From Balneolaceae bacterium (lineage in GTDB: Bacteria > Bacteroidota > Rhodothermia > Balneolales > Balneolaceae): a stretch of DNA of 9,905 nucleotides. Positions within the stretch are counted from its first letter, which is position 1; each line of letters opens with the position of its first letter. Below the pieces are notes generated by a model. It was not told where the DNA came from and did no database searches. It saw only the letters and a program-made list of their open reading frames with translations. The stretch spans positions 1 to 9,905 of the forward strand of contig SKWF01000125.1 in assembly GCA_007129085.1 (NCBI GenBank), given 5' to 3'. Shown piece by piece: positions 1-6,930 of this stretch. A program made the translations under genes and the position numbers.

Positions 1-256
1 CCGGATTGGTATTCCCTTCATGGTCGCCCTGCCAGCTATCAAACATCCAATTTGCATTGGGTGACGCTGAAATTTCAATTTCATCTCCATTATCAACTTC
101 TGCTGATGATGGCGAAACAGATCCGGCTTCTTCAGGTTCGGCCGTAATAGTAACTTGATAAACAGAGGTACTATCTGATGATGTACTTCCGGGTCCACAG
201 GAAGATAGAATGAATAAAGAAAGTATAATGGTTAGTGAATAGTAAATTTTCGACAT
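1..256 (-). CDS. Putative lipoprotein with InlB-B-repeat-like domain (3' end beyond window)
   Basis: Translating the minus strand from the ATG at 254-256 gives an open frame of 85 codons that runs off the left edge, so only the N-terminal part is visible. It begins with a lipoprotein signal peptide: a short Lys-containing start, a hydrophobic run, and a lipobox Leu17-Ser18-Ser19-Cys20. A Ser/Thr-rich linker follows. From about residue 34 a segment (VTITAEPEEAGSVSPSS, then GDEIEISASPNANWMFDSW) has the pattern of divergent InlB B-repeat domains (beta strand, G-x-V-x-P, then W-x-F-x-x-W). Such domains occur in secreted and surface proteins of many bacteria. It is therefore probably exported and lipidated; Gly at +2 does not by itself settle which membrane. 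It is about 400 bp from the pilus-like operon and separated by a possible terminator, so it is likely an independent transcription unit. The specific function is not recognisable. Confidence 0.75.
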   Translation of the reverse strand, partial: MSKIYYSLTIILSLFILSSCGPGSTSSDSTSVYQVTITAEPEEAGSVSPSSAEVDNGDEIEISASPNANWMFDSWQGDHEGNTNP

Positions 257-537
257 AATTTATCTGTTTACTCAGAAGTGATGGATAAACGATACTCTCT
301 TTAGCCGATGAATCTTTCAATACCATTAATGTATATCTTACCCTCCACCGGTAAATAGCTATTCCTTGCCTAAAAAGTAGATATGCCTCAGCTTAAAACT
401 CTTACACATTTATAGTAAAAGCTTATATAAGTATTGAACAGCTCCCTCAACTTCGTAATCAATACCGTATAAAAAGGGTAAAATGTTAATCTGAATGTAA
501 GCACGAAAGAATAATCTCGAGATGCATTATGAAGGTT
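257..537. other. Intergenic region upstream of the lipoprotein gene, no gene seen
   Basis: AT-rich DNA with stop codons in all frames and no coding pattern. It must hold the promoter of the minus-strand lipoprotein gene, but I cannot point to a convincing -7/-33 pair of the Bacteroidota type (TAnnTTTG with TTG upstream) or a clean sigma70 pair. The AT-rich stretch around 320-340 is the most promoter-like part by composition only. Confidence 0.5.
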
Positions 538-609
538 GTCATCCCCCTGCCTGTCGAAATGGGAGCGCAGGCAGGCTTGATGCGCTCATCTTTTGAACCT
601 GCCTGCCTG
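538..609. repeat. GC-rich palindromic intergenic element (CCTGCCTG/CAGGCAGG)
   Basis: Between the secretin gene and the lipoprotein gene is a cluster of nested inverted repeats in otherwise AT-rich DNA. CCTGCCTG (546-553) can pair with CAGGCAGG (568-575). That arm can alternatively pair with CCTGCCTGCCTG (598-609). GAGCGCA (563-569) can pair with TGCGCTC (581-587). The block opens with GTCATCCC (538-545), as many dispersed bacterial intergenic palindromes do. It looks like a REP/MITE-like dispersed element, but only one copy lies in this window, so dispersal is inferred. Confidence 0.55.
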
Positions 610-621
610 TGCTAAAGTTAA

Positions 622-653
622 AGGGGCGTGGTTAATCGAAACCATAATCCCCT
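622..653 (-). terminator. Possible intrinsic terminator of the pilus-like operon
   Basis: Read on the minus strand, a hairpin starts five bases after the secretin stop codon. Outer arms AGGGG/CCCCT (649-653 with 622-626) and inner arms TGGTT/AACCA (640-644 with 629-633) enclose a six-base loop, with an asymmetric internal bulge between the stems. The minus strand then reads TTTAACTTTAG, a weak, interrupted U-tract. Position and orientation fit termination of the operon. The bulge and poor U-tract keep confidence moderate. Confidence 0.4.
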
Positions 654-657
654 ACGC

Positions 658-2004
658 TTACTCTTTAATCGTCTCCCTCATTTCACGAATCTCCTCTTCA
701 TTTTGTATGCGTCTCTCTTCCAGGAGTTCTCGGGATGATTGAATCCGCGCCAAATTTCTCTCGTTAAGCGTCGGTTCAATACTGACATTGAGAAGAATCA
801 CCAGCTCTTGCTCCACATTCTCATTCGAGTTGTATCCAAACAGGTATTTTAAGCCAAAAAACCATCCGGGCAGATCTTTCAGAAGTGGAATTCCTCTCCG
901 AACTTGATTGGACTCTGTTCTATACAATCCTGCAATTACGGTCGACTCGCCATCAAGCAGTAAAATTTGAGTATCAGCCTGCTGTTTATTAATTACTGTG
1001 CTTACCGTACTCGGCTGGGCTGATGAACGCTCTGCGCGAACCACCATATTCACAAATGTAGAATCTCCATCGTGGACAATCTCCGGCGTCACTTCAAGGA
1101 TGGTACCCACGCTAAAAAACCGATCGATAACATTACCGGCAAAATCTCGCTGTTTTATTGAGAAATCCTGGCCTACCTGAATTCGCCCTTCCTCTCCATT
1201 TACAACCTTAATTTCTGGAGTGGCTAAAATCTTACCTAAATTATTGGCTTCAAATGCTTTAAAAAGTGCACGCACTTCTATTCCGCTGCTTGCTATCTCC
1301 CCAAAGTTTATGATGCCATTAAAGAGGTTTTGAGTTACTTCCTGTGCCGCCCGGGAATTTACTTCCACATACTGGTTGCCAAAGTTAGCATCAGGCAGAG
1401 TGTTATTTCTGTTAGATGTACCACCCCCACCTCCACTACTCGGATCAATTATGCTGGATAGGTTTTCGGGACGACTTCCCAGGTTATGAATAGTGCTCCA
1501 ATCCACACCAATTTCTCGCAGAGCGCGTCTGTTTCCCTCAAAAAAAACAGCCCTTATTCGAACTTCCCTGCTCCCGAAATTCAGAGGAATTCCTTCTATC
1601 GCACCACTGTCTCTTTTCGTGGTAAACAGATCCTCTTCGTACTCTACAATTTCAATAAACCGTTCAGATTCTATTACCTCTAACCCTTGAACATCCGTTA
1701 GAAATGGTAATACATCTCTCCAGTAAATTTGATTGACCGGAATCCCGATTGGTCTCCTTGTATTAGTCCGGTCAACAATAAACTTTCCGGCATATCTCTG
1801 TGAATATGTGTTTAGCAGATCAATGGCTTCATCAAACCGCATATCCTTGCTTAAACTTACAAGTTCCTGCTGGCTTACGTATTCGGTTTCATCCGTTACC
1901 CTGTCCACGTTTTGTGCAAAAGCAGGCTGCATAAAAATGGTTATTGCTCCCATTACCATAACAAAGCTGCTTACCGTTCTCTTGATGTTTTTTAAGTTTT
2001 TCAT
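658..2004 (-). CDS. Outer-membrane secretin, PilQ/GspD type
   Basis: This 448-residue protein forms the outer-membrane gated channel of a T4P/T2SS-like machine. A Sec signal peptide (residues 1-30) has a basic start, hydrophobic core and an A-F-A cleavage site before Gln31. Residues about 55-122 form one small alpha/beta periplasmic domain of the secretin-N/STN kind. The secretin core begins near residue 143 (REVRIRAVFFEGNRRALREIG) and ends with the signature VIAGL (356-360) and GIPLLKDLPGWFFGLKYLFG (371-390). A Gly/Ser/Asn-rich loop (188-203) lies inside the core. Residues 410-448 are a highly charged helical tail that could act as an S-domain or pilotin-binding segment (inference). It is shorter than typical PilQ or GspD (often over 600 residues) because it has only one visible N-domain. 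Its start overlaps the end of the PilO-like gene by four bases (ATGA), implying translational coupling. It is the last gene of the operon. Confidence 0.93.
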   Translation of the reverse strand: MKNLKNIKRTVSSFVMVMGAITIFMQPAFAQNVDRVTDETEYVSQQELVSLSKDMRFDEAIDLLNTYSQRYAGKFIVDRTNTRRPIGIPVNQIYWRDVLPFLTDVQGLEVIESERFIEIVEYEEDLFTTKRDSGAIEGIPLNFGSREVRIRAVFFEGNRRALREIGVDWSTIHNLGSRPENLSSIIDPSSGGGGGTSNRNNTLPDANFGNQYVEVNSRAAQEVTQNLFNGIINFGEIASSGIEVRALFKAFEANNLGKILATPEIKVVNGEEGRIQVGQDFSIKQRDFAGNVIDRFFSVGTILEVTPEIVHDGDSTFVNMVVRAERSSAQPSTVSTVINKQQADTQILLLDGESTVIAGLYRTESNQVRRGIPLLKDLPGWFFGLKYLFGYNSNENVEQELVILLNVSIEPTLNERNLARIQSSRELLEERRIQNEEEIREMRETIKE

Positions 2005-2849
2005 TGTAGTACCAACGTTATGTTTTTAAGAATTCCACCTTCATTAAGTCGAAATGTTGCTGAGTTATTGGACGTATCTACCGTTTGTAATCGACCCAGA
2101 TACACCCTGTCACCCACATTTAAGTGTTTTATGTTTCCGTTTTGATCACGTATCGAAACGAAATTTTCAGCTACGCTTATCAACCTGCTTTGCTCTATAT
2201 TTGTTAAGTTTTCGTCATTTTCTCGCACATCGTGTATAAGTGGATAAAATGAATTATGAGTATAGACCGGCAGGGGTCTCATCGGCAGCTCAGAGTAGTC
2301 ATCAAAAATAGAATCCCTGTCAAACAGACTCTTTAGCTTAAAACTGTATTGCACCCTCCCCAAATTATCTACATCAGTTATAGGCGTAATAGTCATATCT
2401 CTGATGTTAAATAATGGCCTGCCATACTCCAGGCTATTGACAAATTTGTTGAGATTTCGATAGTGCCCCTCTCCACTAACATCGAAATTCAATACCCCAA
2501 AGTTGTCGTAGTGAGTAGAGTCTACCGTAATGAAATTGAAGTATGTAAACGCATTATTTCTGCTTAGTGAAATAAGGTTATTATAAACAGCGTCTGCACT
2601 TCGCGCCTTAACCAATAATTTGGCGCTTTCATCAACTTCTTGTTTCAGCTCCCGGTATTCTTTCGAAAGGTTGGTATAGTTATTTGCTAACTCTTGATGC
2701 TCCTTTAAAACCTGCTCTTTTTCAGTCAGTGTTTCGCTTAAACCGGCTATCTGGGCGTCTTCTACCAGATAAAATCGCCCCCAGCCTGTAGCTACTATAA
2801 CTATCCATACCCCCATTATTATGAGTGAGTTTCTTAATCCGTATGTCAC
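2001..2849 (-). CDS. PilO-like alignment protein with C-terminal PilP/GspC-like domain
   Basis: The 282-residue product has the layout of PilO/GspM: a short cytoplasmic start, one membrane segment (about 9-28), a coiled coil (about 36-82), and a ferredoxin-like periplasmic domain (about 84-175). After a linker containing NSFYPL (199-204), residues 222-282 form a compact beta-rich domain with LNVGDRVYLGRLQTVD and a final ILKNITLVL. This resembles the PilP/GspC homology-region domain, which links the inner-membrane complex to the secretin. The start is GTG at 2847-2849, chosen because AAGGGGG lies just upstream; an internal ATG at codon 12 would cut into the membrane segment. It sits 36 bp after the PilM-PilN fusion and overlaps the secretin gene, exactly where pilO and pilP are expected. 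No separate pilP follows. The PilO part is confident; the PilP assignment is a pattern judgement. Confidence 0.82.
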   Translation of the reverse strand: MTYGLRNSLIIMGVWIVIVATGWGRFYLVEDAQIAGLSETLTEKEQVLKEHQELANNYTNLSKEYRELKQEVDESAKLLVKARSADAVYNNLISLSRNNAFTYFNFITVDSTHYDNFGVLNFDVSGEGHYRNLNKFVNSLEYGRPLFNIRDMTITPITDVDNLGRVQYSFKLKSLFDRDSIFDDYSELPMRPLPVYTHNSFYPLIHDVRENDENLTNIEQSRLISVAENFVSIRDQNGNIKHLNVGDRVYLGRLQTVDTSNNSATFRLNEGGILKNITLVLQ

Positions 2850-2853
2850 TTTT

Positions 2854-2860
2854 CCCCCTT
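2854..2860 (-). promoter_or_regulatory. Shine-Dalgarno-like site for the GTG-started PilO gene
   Basis: The minus strand reads AAGGGGG followed by four A residues and then GTG. This decides the choice of GTG at 2849 over the downstream in-frame ATG. Confidence 0.55.
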
Positions 2861-2885
2861 TTCCCGTTGTTAGTTGTTTATTTTA

Positions 2886-4508
2886 CTAATTCTCTCTGCT
2901 CGCAAATCCCTCTGTAATGTTCGGATTGAATCCGTAGTACACTTTAATAGTAAATCTGTAAAGTCTCCGATCTCTCATTTCCACTACGGATACAGCCTGT
3001 AAATCTGCCCTACTGAATAGATTAGTTACTGTTGGAATTTGCTCCCGCAGCATGCTATACCCCTGGAGCGTAAATCCATCTTCGCCATACTGAATCCTAT
3101 CAATCCACGTGCTTTCAATACCGCTTAAGCCGTCATTTAAGGTTTTTAGGGTTTCACTCCAGTACGTTGCGCCCCCTCCCAAACTTGCCAACAGATCTCT
3201 TTTCTCAGCCTCGACTGCATAGAGAGCCTGCAGTTGTTCCATCTCAACTACTACCGGTTCAAGAGTATTTATTCCGTGTTCTGTTCGAACCAACTGCTCT
3301 TCAAGATTCTGTATTTGCTCTCCTTTATCTTGATATATCTGATTCCACACCATAGGAGTGGCCATCAAAAGTAGCAGCAGTAACACGCCATGCCATCGAA
3401 GTTTCATTATATTTTGGCGCTCCAATACATATCCGGGAAGCATAGAGTACTTATCAATATCGGCGTCTTTTGTATTCGCCGCCGACAATGCTGCACCAAT
3501 TGATGATGTAAAGAATCCTGTAATAGGTTCCAGTTTTTCAGACGTTATCAGGGAATCATCACTAAACCGGAATTCATTTACTTCAAGATCCGGAAACTGC
3601 TTCTTAAAAAACTCGACCGACTCCTCACTTGTATCATTAGTGATAAGCACCCGATCTAAACCGGGAACCTCCCCGGTATCAAGCTGGAACAGTATTTTAC
3701 TGAATATAACATCCAGCACCTGGTCATCATCTCGTCCCTCTTCAATTGGTGCAAGAGCATGAATAATTTGCTCACCCTTCATAAAAAATACCCGGCTCCG
3801 ATTATTCCCAACGTTTACTACACAAGTAATTTCATCTTTGCCCAGCGGGTAATGCTTACCAATAAGGTTTGCCAAAATGCATTCGTCCGGGATCATCTGA
3901 ATAATTTTCATCTTACCCGGATATGAATGACGCACGCTATCCAATAATTTTAGCAGATAAGGTTTTTCCTGGTAAGAGATCAACAACATCGATCCATCAT
4001 CCCGAACGATGTATCGATAGAAATCTTCATGCGGAACGGCTCCATAAACTTTCTTAAGGTGCTCCTCAATCAGTTTCTTTAGCCGCTTCTTTTTCACCTC
4101 TTTATAATTCTTATTCTTTAATACCTGAAAACTGGTATCACCGGATCGAACAGAAATTCCAATTCTTAATTTCTTGCTATCCAGTTCATTTAACGCAAAC
4201 CTCAGCGACTGAACATCCGAATTATAGCCACTTATATTTTCATTCGAATTGCCTGAGTCCGGTAAAAACTCAAATCCATTGGTGTGATTTTCATCTTCAA
4301 AATCTTGGTCTATGCCAAAATGCTCATCCTGATTATAGTTTTTTACCAGCTCTTTCGAGCGACTCTTACTTTTCTCTTTACGACTTTCATCTTTAATCGT
4401 GATTCGATTTAAGGTCGTAAGTTTCCACTTTTTCTTCTGTTTTCTGATCCGCGCCACCTTTAGCAGGTTCCCGTCCAGCGTTAGCCCCACAAATTCTTTT
4501 TTAGCCAT
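2886..4508 (-). CDS. PilM-PilN fusion protein (GspL-like)
   Basis: This 540-residue protein joins two inner-membrane-complex parts. Residues 1-345 are an actin-like PilM/GspL cytoplasmic domain: an N-terminal strand-loop (VGLTLDGNLLKVARI, 7-21), a second phosphate-loop-like segment (VVNVGNNRSRVFF, 230-242) and SIGAALSAA (336-344). Residues 352-369 contain an S-M-L-P motif (355-358), the counterpart of the NLLP motif by which PilN docks on PilM. One membrane helix follows (about 373-391), then a coiled coil (395-440) and a PilN-type periplasmic ferredoxin-like domain (about 447-528). The PilM phosphate loops look degenerate: Thr10 and Asp12 where Asp and Gly are usual, and Asn232 for Asp. Residues 39-98 are a charged, low-complexity insert. 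The gene starts three bases after the PilT-like gene and ends with tandem stops (TAG TAA). In T4P operons pilM and pilN are separate; the fused layout is that of T2SS GspL. Confidence 0.85.
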   Translation of the reverse strand: MAKKEFVGLTLDGNLLKVARIRKQKKKWKLTTLNRITIKDESRKEKSKSRSKELVKNYNQDEHFGIDQDFEDENHTNGFEFLPDSGNSNENISGYNSDVQSLRFALNELDSKKLRIGISVRSGDTSFQVLKNKNYKEVKKKRLKKLIEEHLKKVYGAVPHEDFYRYIVRDDGSMLLISYQEKPYLLKLLDSVRHSYPGKMKIIQMIPDECILANLIGKHYPLGKDEITCVVNVGNNRSRVFFMKGEQIIHALAPIEEGRDDDQVLDVIFSKILFQLDTGEVPGLDRVLITNDTSEESVEFFKKQFPDLEVNEFRFSDDSLITSEKLEPITGFFTSSIGAALSAANTKDADIDKYSMLPGYVLERQNIMKLRWHGVLLLLLLMATPMVWNQIYQDKGEQIQNLEEQLVRTEHGINTLEPVVVEMEQLQALYAVEAEKRDLLASLGGGATYWSETLKTLNDGLSGIESTWIDRIQYGEDGFTLQGYSMLREQIPTVTNLFSRADLQAVSVVEMRDRRLYRFTIKVYYGFNPNITEGFASREN

Positions 4509-4511
4509 AAT

Positions 4512-5831
4512 TTACCCCACCATAGTATTTAGTTTGTCCACTGCTGTAGGATCCAACAGTTTTATCATTCGTTTTTTATTATTCGATTGGTTTAAAGCCA
4601 CCTCTCTTGATATCTCTCCCCTGTCGTACAGTAGTTTCAAATTCTGTTCCAACGTGTGCATTCCCTGGCTTCCGCCCTCCATTAACATCTGATAGATCTC
4701 CCCGATATTGTTATTCCGAATTGCGGCCTTAACGGATGGAGTTGCCAGCAAAACCTCCTTAGCCAGTACCCGTTTTCCATCCAGACTCGGAACCAACTTC
4801 TGACTGATCACACAGGTAAGCACATCAGCGAGTCTCATTCGTATCCGCTCTTGTTCAGCAACCGGAACCTCCCCAATAATCCTGTCTATGCTCTCCATCG
4901 CTGATGAGGTGTGCAGTGTGCCGTAGGTTTTGTGGCCTGAATCGGTGATTTCAAGCGCCGTCATAATCGTATCGGGATCACGCAGCTCACCGATTATTAT
5001 GATATCGGGATCCTGCCGTAATGCTTGAATAGCTCCTTCTTTAAAAGACGGTACATCACGGCCCACTTCCCGGTGACGAATTATCGATCTGATGGGCTCA
5101 TGAACCAGTTCAACCGGTGACGCAATTATCACCACATGCGCTTCCATACTTCTGTTATTCGCATCCACAATGGTATCCAGCGTACTCGACTTACCCGAAC
5201 CGGTAATTCCCGTAATTAAGGTCAATCCATATTGAAAGTATTTTAGGCTCAATGCTTTGGCAACCTCAGGGTGGAGTTCCAAGTCTTTAAAGGGACGTAT
5301 CTCATTGTCTATACGCCGCATGTTCATCGCAAGATGCTCCATATCGTAGTACATATCGGCTCTGAATCGTTGATCCAGCCCATCTTCCTGTTTGATGGTA
5401 TACGAGAAATCGAAATTCTGTCTGCTAAATAGTTTTTTCCTCTGGTATGGCACCAGCAAATTTAACAGCAATATATCTGTCTCTTTTTTGGATAAAGTGT
5501 GTTCTGTTTTGATAGGATTTTTAAACCCGTGAATTCTATACCATATTTTCCCGTCACAACCGCCTCCACCTAAATCAATATCAGACGCTTCCAGCTCTTT
5601 CATCTCAATGATAAACTCTTCATATATCTTCTTGAGTTTAAGCTTCCACGCTTCATTCTGTGCGTCTATCAACTCTCCCATTTGACGCTGCAAATTCGTA
5701 CCGCCCAGCGTTTCCGGAAGTCCACTAATAATGGGTTTTACCATTCGGGAAACTTCTCGCAGGCGCTCTGTTTTATCTGATTGTTCTTCCATAACTCTAT
5801 CTTTTTTAGTGTCTCTCTTTTTATTAATCAT
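4512..5831 (-). CDS. PilT-like ATPase with altered Asp box
   Basis: This 439-residue protein is a hexameric-type secretion ATPase of the PilT branch, normally the motor that depolymerises pili. The N-terminal PAS-like domain is seen at about 78-175 (ASDIDLGGGG echoes PilT ASDLHL). The core has Walker A GITGSGKS (208-215), Walker B DPDIIIIGELRD (274-285), His box SGHKTYGTLHTSSA (298-311) and the PilT-type AIR motif (370-372) followed by an alpha-helical C-terminus. The Asp box, usually I-E-D-P-I-E, reads I-A-S-P-V-E (236-241), so both conserved acidic residues at its start are absent. The protein is about 75-90 residues longer than typical PilT, with a basic, coiled N-terminus. The ATG at 5831 leaves a 6 bp gap to the previous gene; ATG at 5792 (codon 14), with GATAGAG upstream, is an equally plausible start. 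It may be a divergent retraction motor or a regulatory paralogue. Confidence 0.85.
   Translation of the reverse strand: MINKKRDTKKDRVMEEQSDKTERLREVSRMVKPIISGLPETLGGTNLQRQMGELIDAQNEAWKLKLKKIYEEFIIEMKELEASDIDLGGGGCDGKIWYRIHGFKNPIKTEHTLSKKETDILLLNLLVPYQRKKLFSRQNFDFSYTIKQEDGLDQRFRADMYYDMEHLAMNMRRIDNEIRPFKDLELHPEVAKALSLKYFQYGLTLITGITGSGKSSTLDTIVDANNRSMEAHVVIIASPVELVHEPIRSIIRHREVGRDVPSFKEGAIQALRQDPDIIIIGELRDPDTIMTALEITDSGHKTYGTLHTSSAMESIDRIIGEVPVAEQERIRMRLADVLTCVISQKLVPSLDGKRVLAKEVLLATPSVKAAIRNNNIGEIYQMLMEGGSQGMHTLEQNLKLLYDRGEISREVALNQSNNKKRMIKLLDPTAVDKLNTMVG
4515..4520 (-). promoter_or_regulatory. Ribosome binding site for the PilM-PilN gene
   Basis: GTGGGG on the minus strand lies six bases before the ATG at 4508 and is formed by the last sense codons of the PilT-like gene. 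Initiation is therefore probably coupled to termination of the upstream gene. Confidence 0.45.
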
Positions 5832-5837
5832 TTCTGA

Positions 5838-6896
5838 TTATTCGAAAACAGCGGTGATTTCAAATGAAGGTGCAACTCCTCTTTGCGCCGCAATTCTTGC
5901 AAATTCTAAAGCCCAGCTGTTGTACAAAATTTTGAGGGTCCCGCCAATTTCTATATCTACTTCGCTCTCTTCATCCGGCGATCCCACCATTACAGCTCCA
6001 TGGATAGTAGCTGTTCCTTTACCGTCAAATGCCCATGCGTCCTCAAAAATCACCAATCCGTAAAAATCGAAATTTCCCACTAAATCCAGCGATGCCAAAT
6101 CCAAGTCACCGGTTTCACGCACCACCAATATTCCATACCCATCTACATTCCCGGCTATTTTAGCATAATCCTCTACAAAAAATACTCCGGGGTTATCCGG
6201 CGTATTTAAATCTCTGGTGTAATTTCCCTCCAGATATGTTGCATTAGCTTCAAGTGCTAATATTAGCTGCGCCATATCCGTAAAATCCATATTCTCATCC
6301 ACCTCGATACTGGGAGTACCTGTACTTCCAGTAATATTGTTGAGAAAGTCTTCATTATTTGTATCAAAAATCTTGTCCTTACTCTCCTGGTCAATCACCG
6401 ATATACCCGGAATGCCAATGGGATCCAGTCCGCTTTCATCATTCCCATCTATCTCAAATGCATTACTAAACAGATCTATATTAAATTCGCTGTCGGTTAG
6501 GTTTAATGCGCCGGTTATTTCCGGAATATCACCCATCACAACATCTACAGTATAGATAACCTGTACAGAGTCTCTCTGGAAAGGAACTTTAGAAATTAAA
6601 CGCAGCTGGTCCTCCTCAAGATTTTCATTCGTTGTCATATCCTGAACCGTTACAAATGCAGTAGCATATTCCAGCTGTACTGGAAAAGGGTCGAAGTTAT
6701 TTCGCCAGGTGGGGTCACCTCTAAGTTCATTCAACACAAACTCAGATCCCGAATGGGCCGAGTTTCTCATTTGCGACTCATTCGCATATGATGATGTTCT
6801 CTCAATAAGCTGAATATGCCTTCCATTTAAGTTCAGCTGTAGTATTCCCAGTACAATTATTGTAACAGCACATATATAAATTAGTGGTCGTCCCAT
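5838..6896 (-). CDS. PilX-like pilin-related membrane protein with beta-rich C-terminus
   Basis: The 352-residue product has one N-terminal membrane helix (about 5-23), an amphipathic helix with NSAHSGSEFVLNELRGDPTW (45-64) that echoes the AEAG..AL segment of PilX-type minor pilins, then a long soluble part. Residues 253-304 show successive short strands (GYGILVVRETGDLDL, NFDFYGLVIFED, KGTATIHGAVMV), a pattern seen in C-terminal domains of PilX-like proteins and suggestive of a beta-solenoid. Acidic residues dominate the middle. There is no canonical prepilin leader: the start is M-G-R-P-L-I-Y, with Tyr where Glu5 would fall, and a TAG three codons upstream of the ATG rules out a longer reading. 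AGGAG six bases before the ATG supports this start. Position after the PilV- and PilW-like genes matches minor-pilin operons (PilV-PilW-PilX order). It is likely a tip or priming subunit by context; the exact role is unknown. Confidence 0.65.
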   Translation of the reverse strand: MGRPLIYICAVTIIVLGILQLNLNGRHIQLIERTSSYANESQMRNSAHSGSEFVLNELRGDPTWRNNFDPFPVQLEYATAFVTVQDMTTNENLEEDQLRLISKVPFQRDSVQVIYTVDVVMGDIPEITGALNLTDSEFNIDLFSNAFEIDGNDESGLDPIGIPGISVIDQESKDKIFDTNNEDFLNNITGSTGTPSIEVDENMDFTDMAQLILALEANATYLEGNYTRDLNTPDNPGVFFVEDYAKIAGNVDGYGILVVRETGDLDLASLDLVGNFDFYGLVIFEDAWAFDGKGTATIHGAVMVGSPDEESEVDIEIGGTLKILYNSWALEFARIAAQRGVAPSFEITAVFE

Positions 6897-6902
6897 GGCT
6901 CT

Positions 6903-6907
6903 CTCCT
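6903..6907 (-). promoter_or_regulatory. Shine-Dalgarno site fixing the PilX-like start
   Basis: AGGAG lies six bases before ATG 6896 on the minus strand, inside a purine-rich run. Together with an in-frame TAG overlapping it, this fixes the start and excludes a hidden prepilin leader. Confidence 0.7.
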
Positions 6908-6930
6908 ACTCTGTTTCTCTCGCGTATTGT

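Noticed and set aside
315..345. Promoter of the lipoprotein gene around TATACATTAAT on the minus strand
   Set aside because: The bases are AT-rich but no spaced partner element fits either the Bacteroidota or the sigma70 consensus well enough to call.
538..609. CRISPR-like repeat array
   Set aside because: The repeats are nested inverted arms without uniform direct repeats or regular spacers, and there are no cas genes.
3336..3392. Possibility that the PilM-PilN junction is a sequencing error joining two genes
   Set aside because: The frame is continuous through the linker, SMLP motif and membrane helix with no stop, no codon anomaly and no spare start or ribosome site at the junction.
3358..3762. 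Plus-strand open frame of 134 codons opposite the PilM domain
   Set aside because: It lies entirely antisense to a well-supported gene and its translation is Ser-rich, lacks domain character and has no context as a gene.
5731..6063. Plus-strand open frame of 110 codons across the PilT/PilX-like junction
   Set aside because: It overlaps two supported minus-strand genes and has no recognisable motif; it is a shadow frame.
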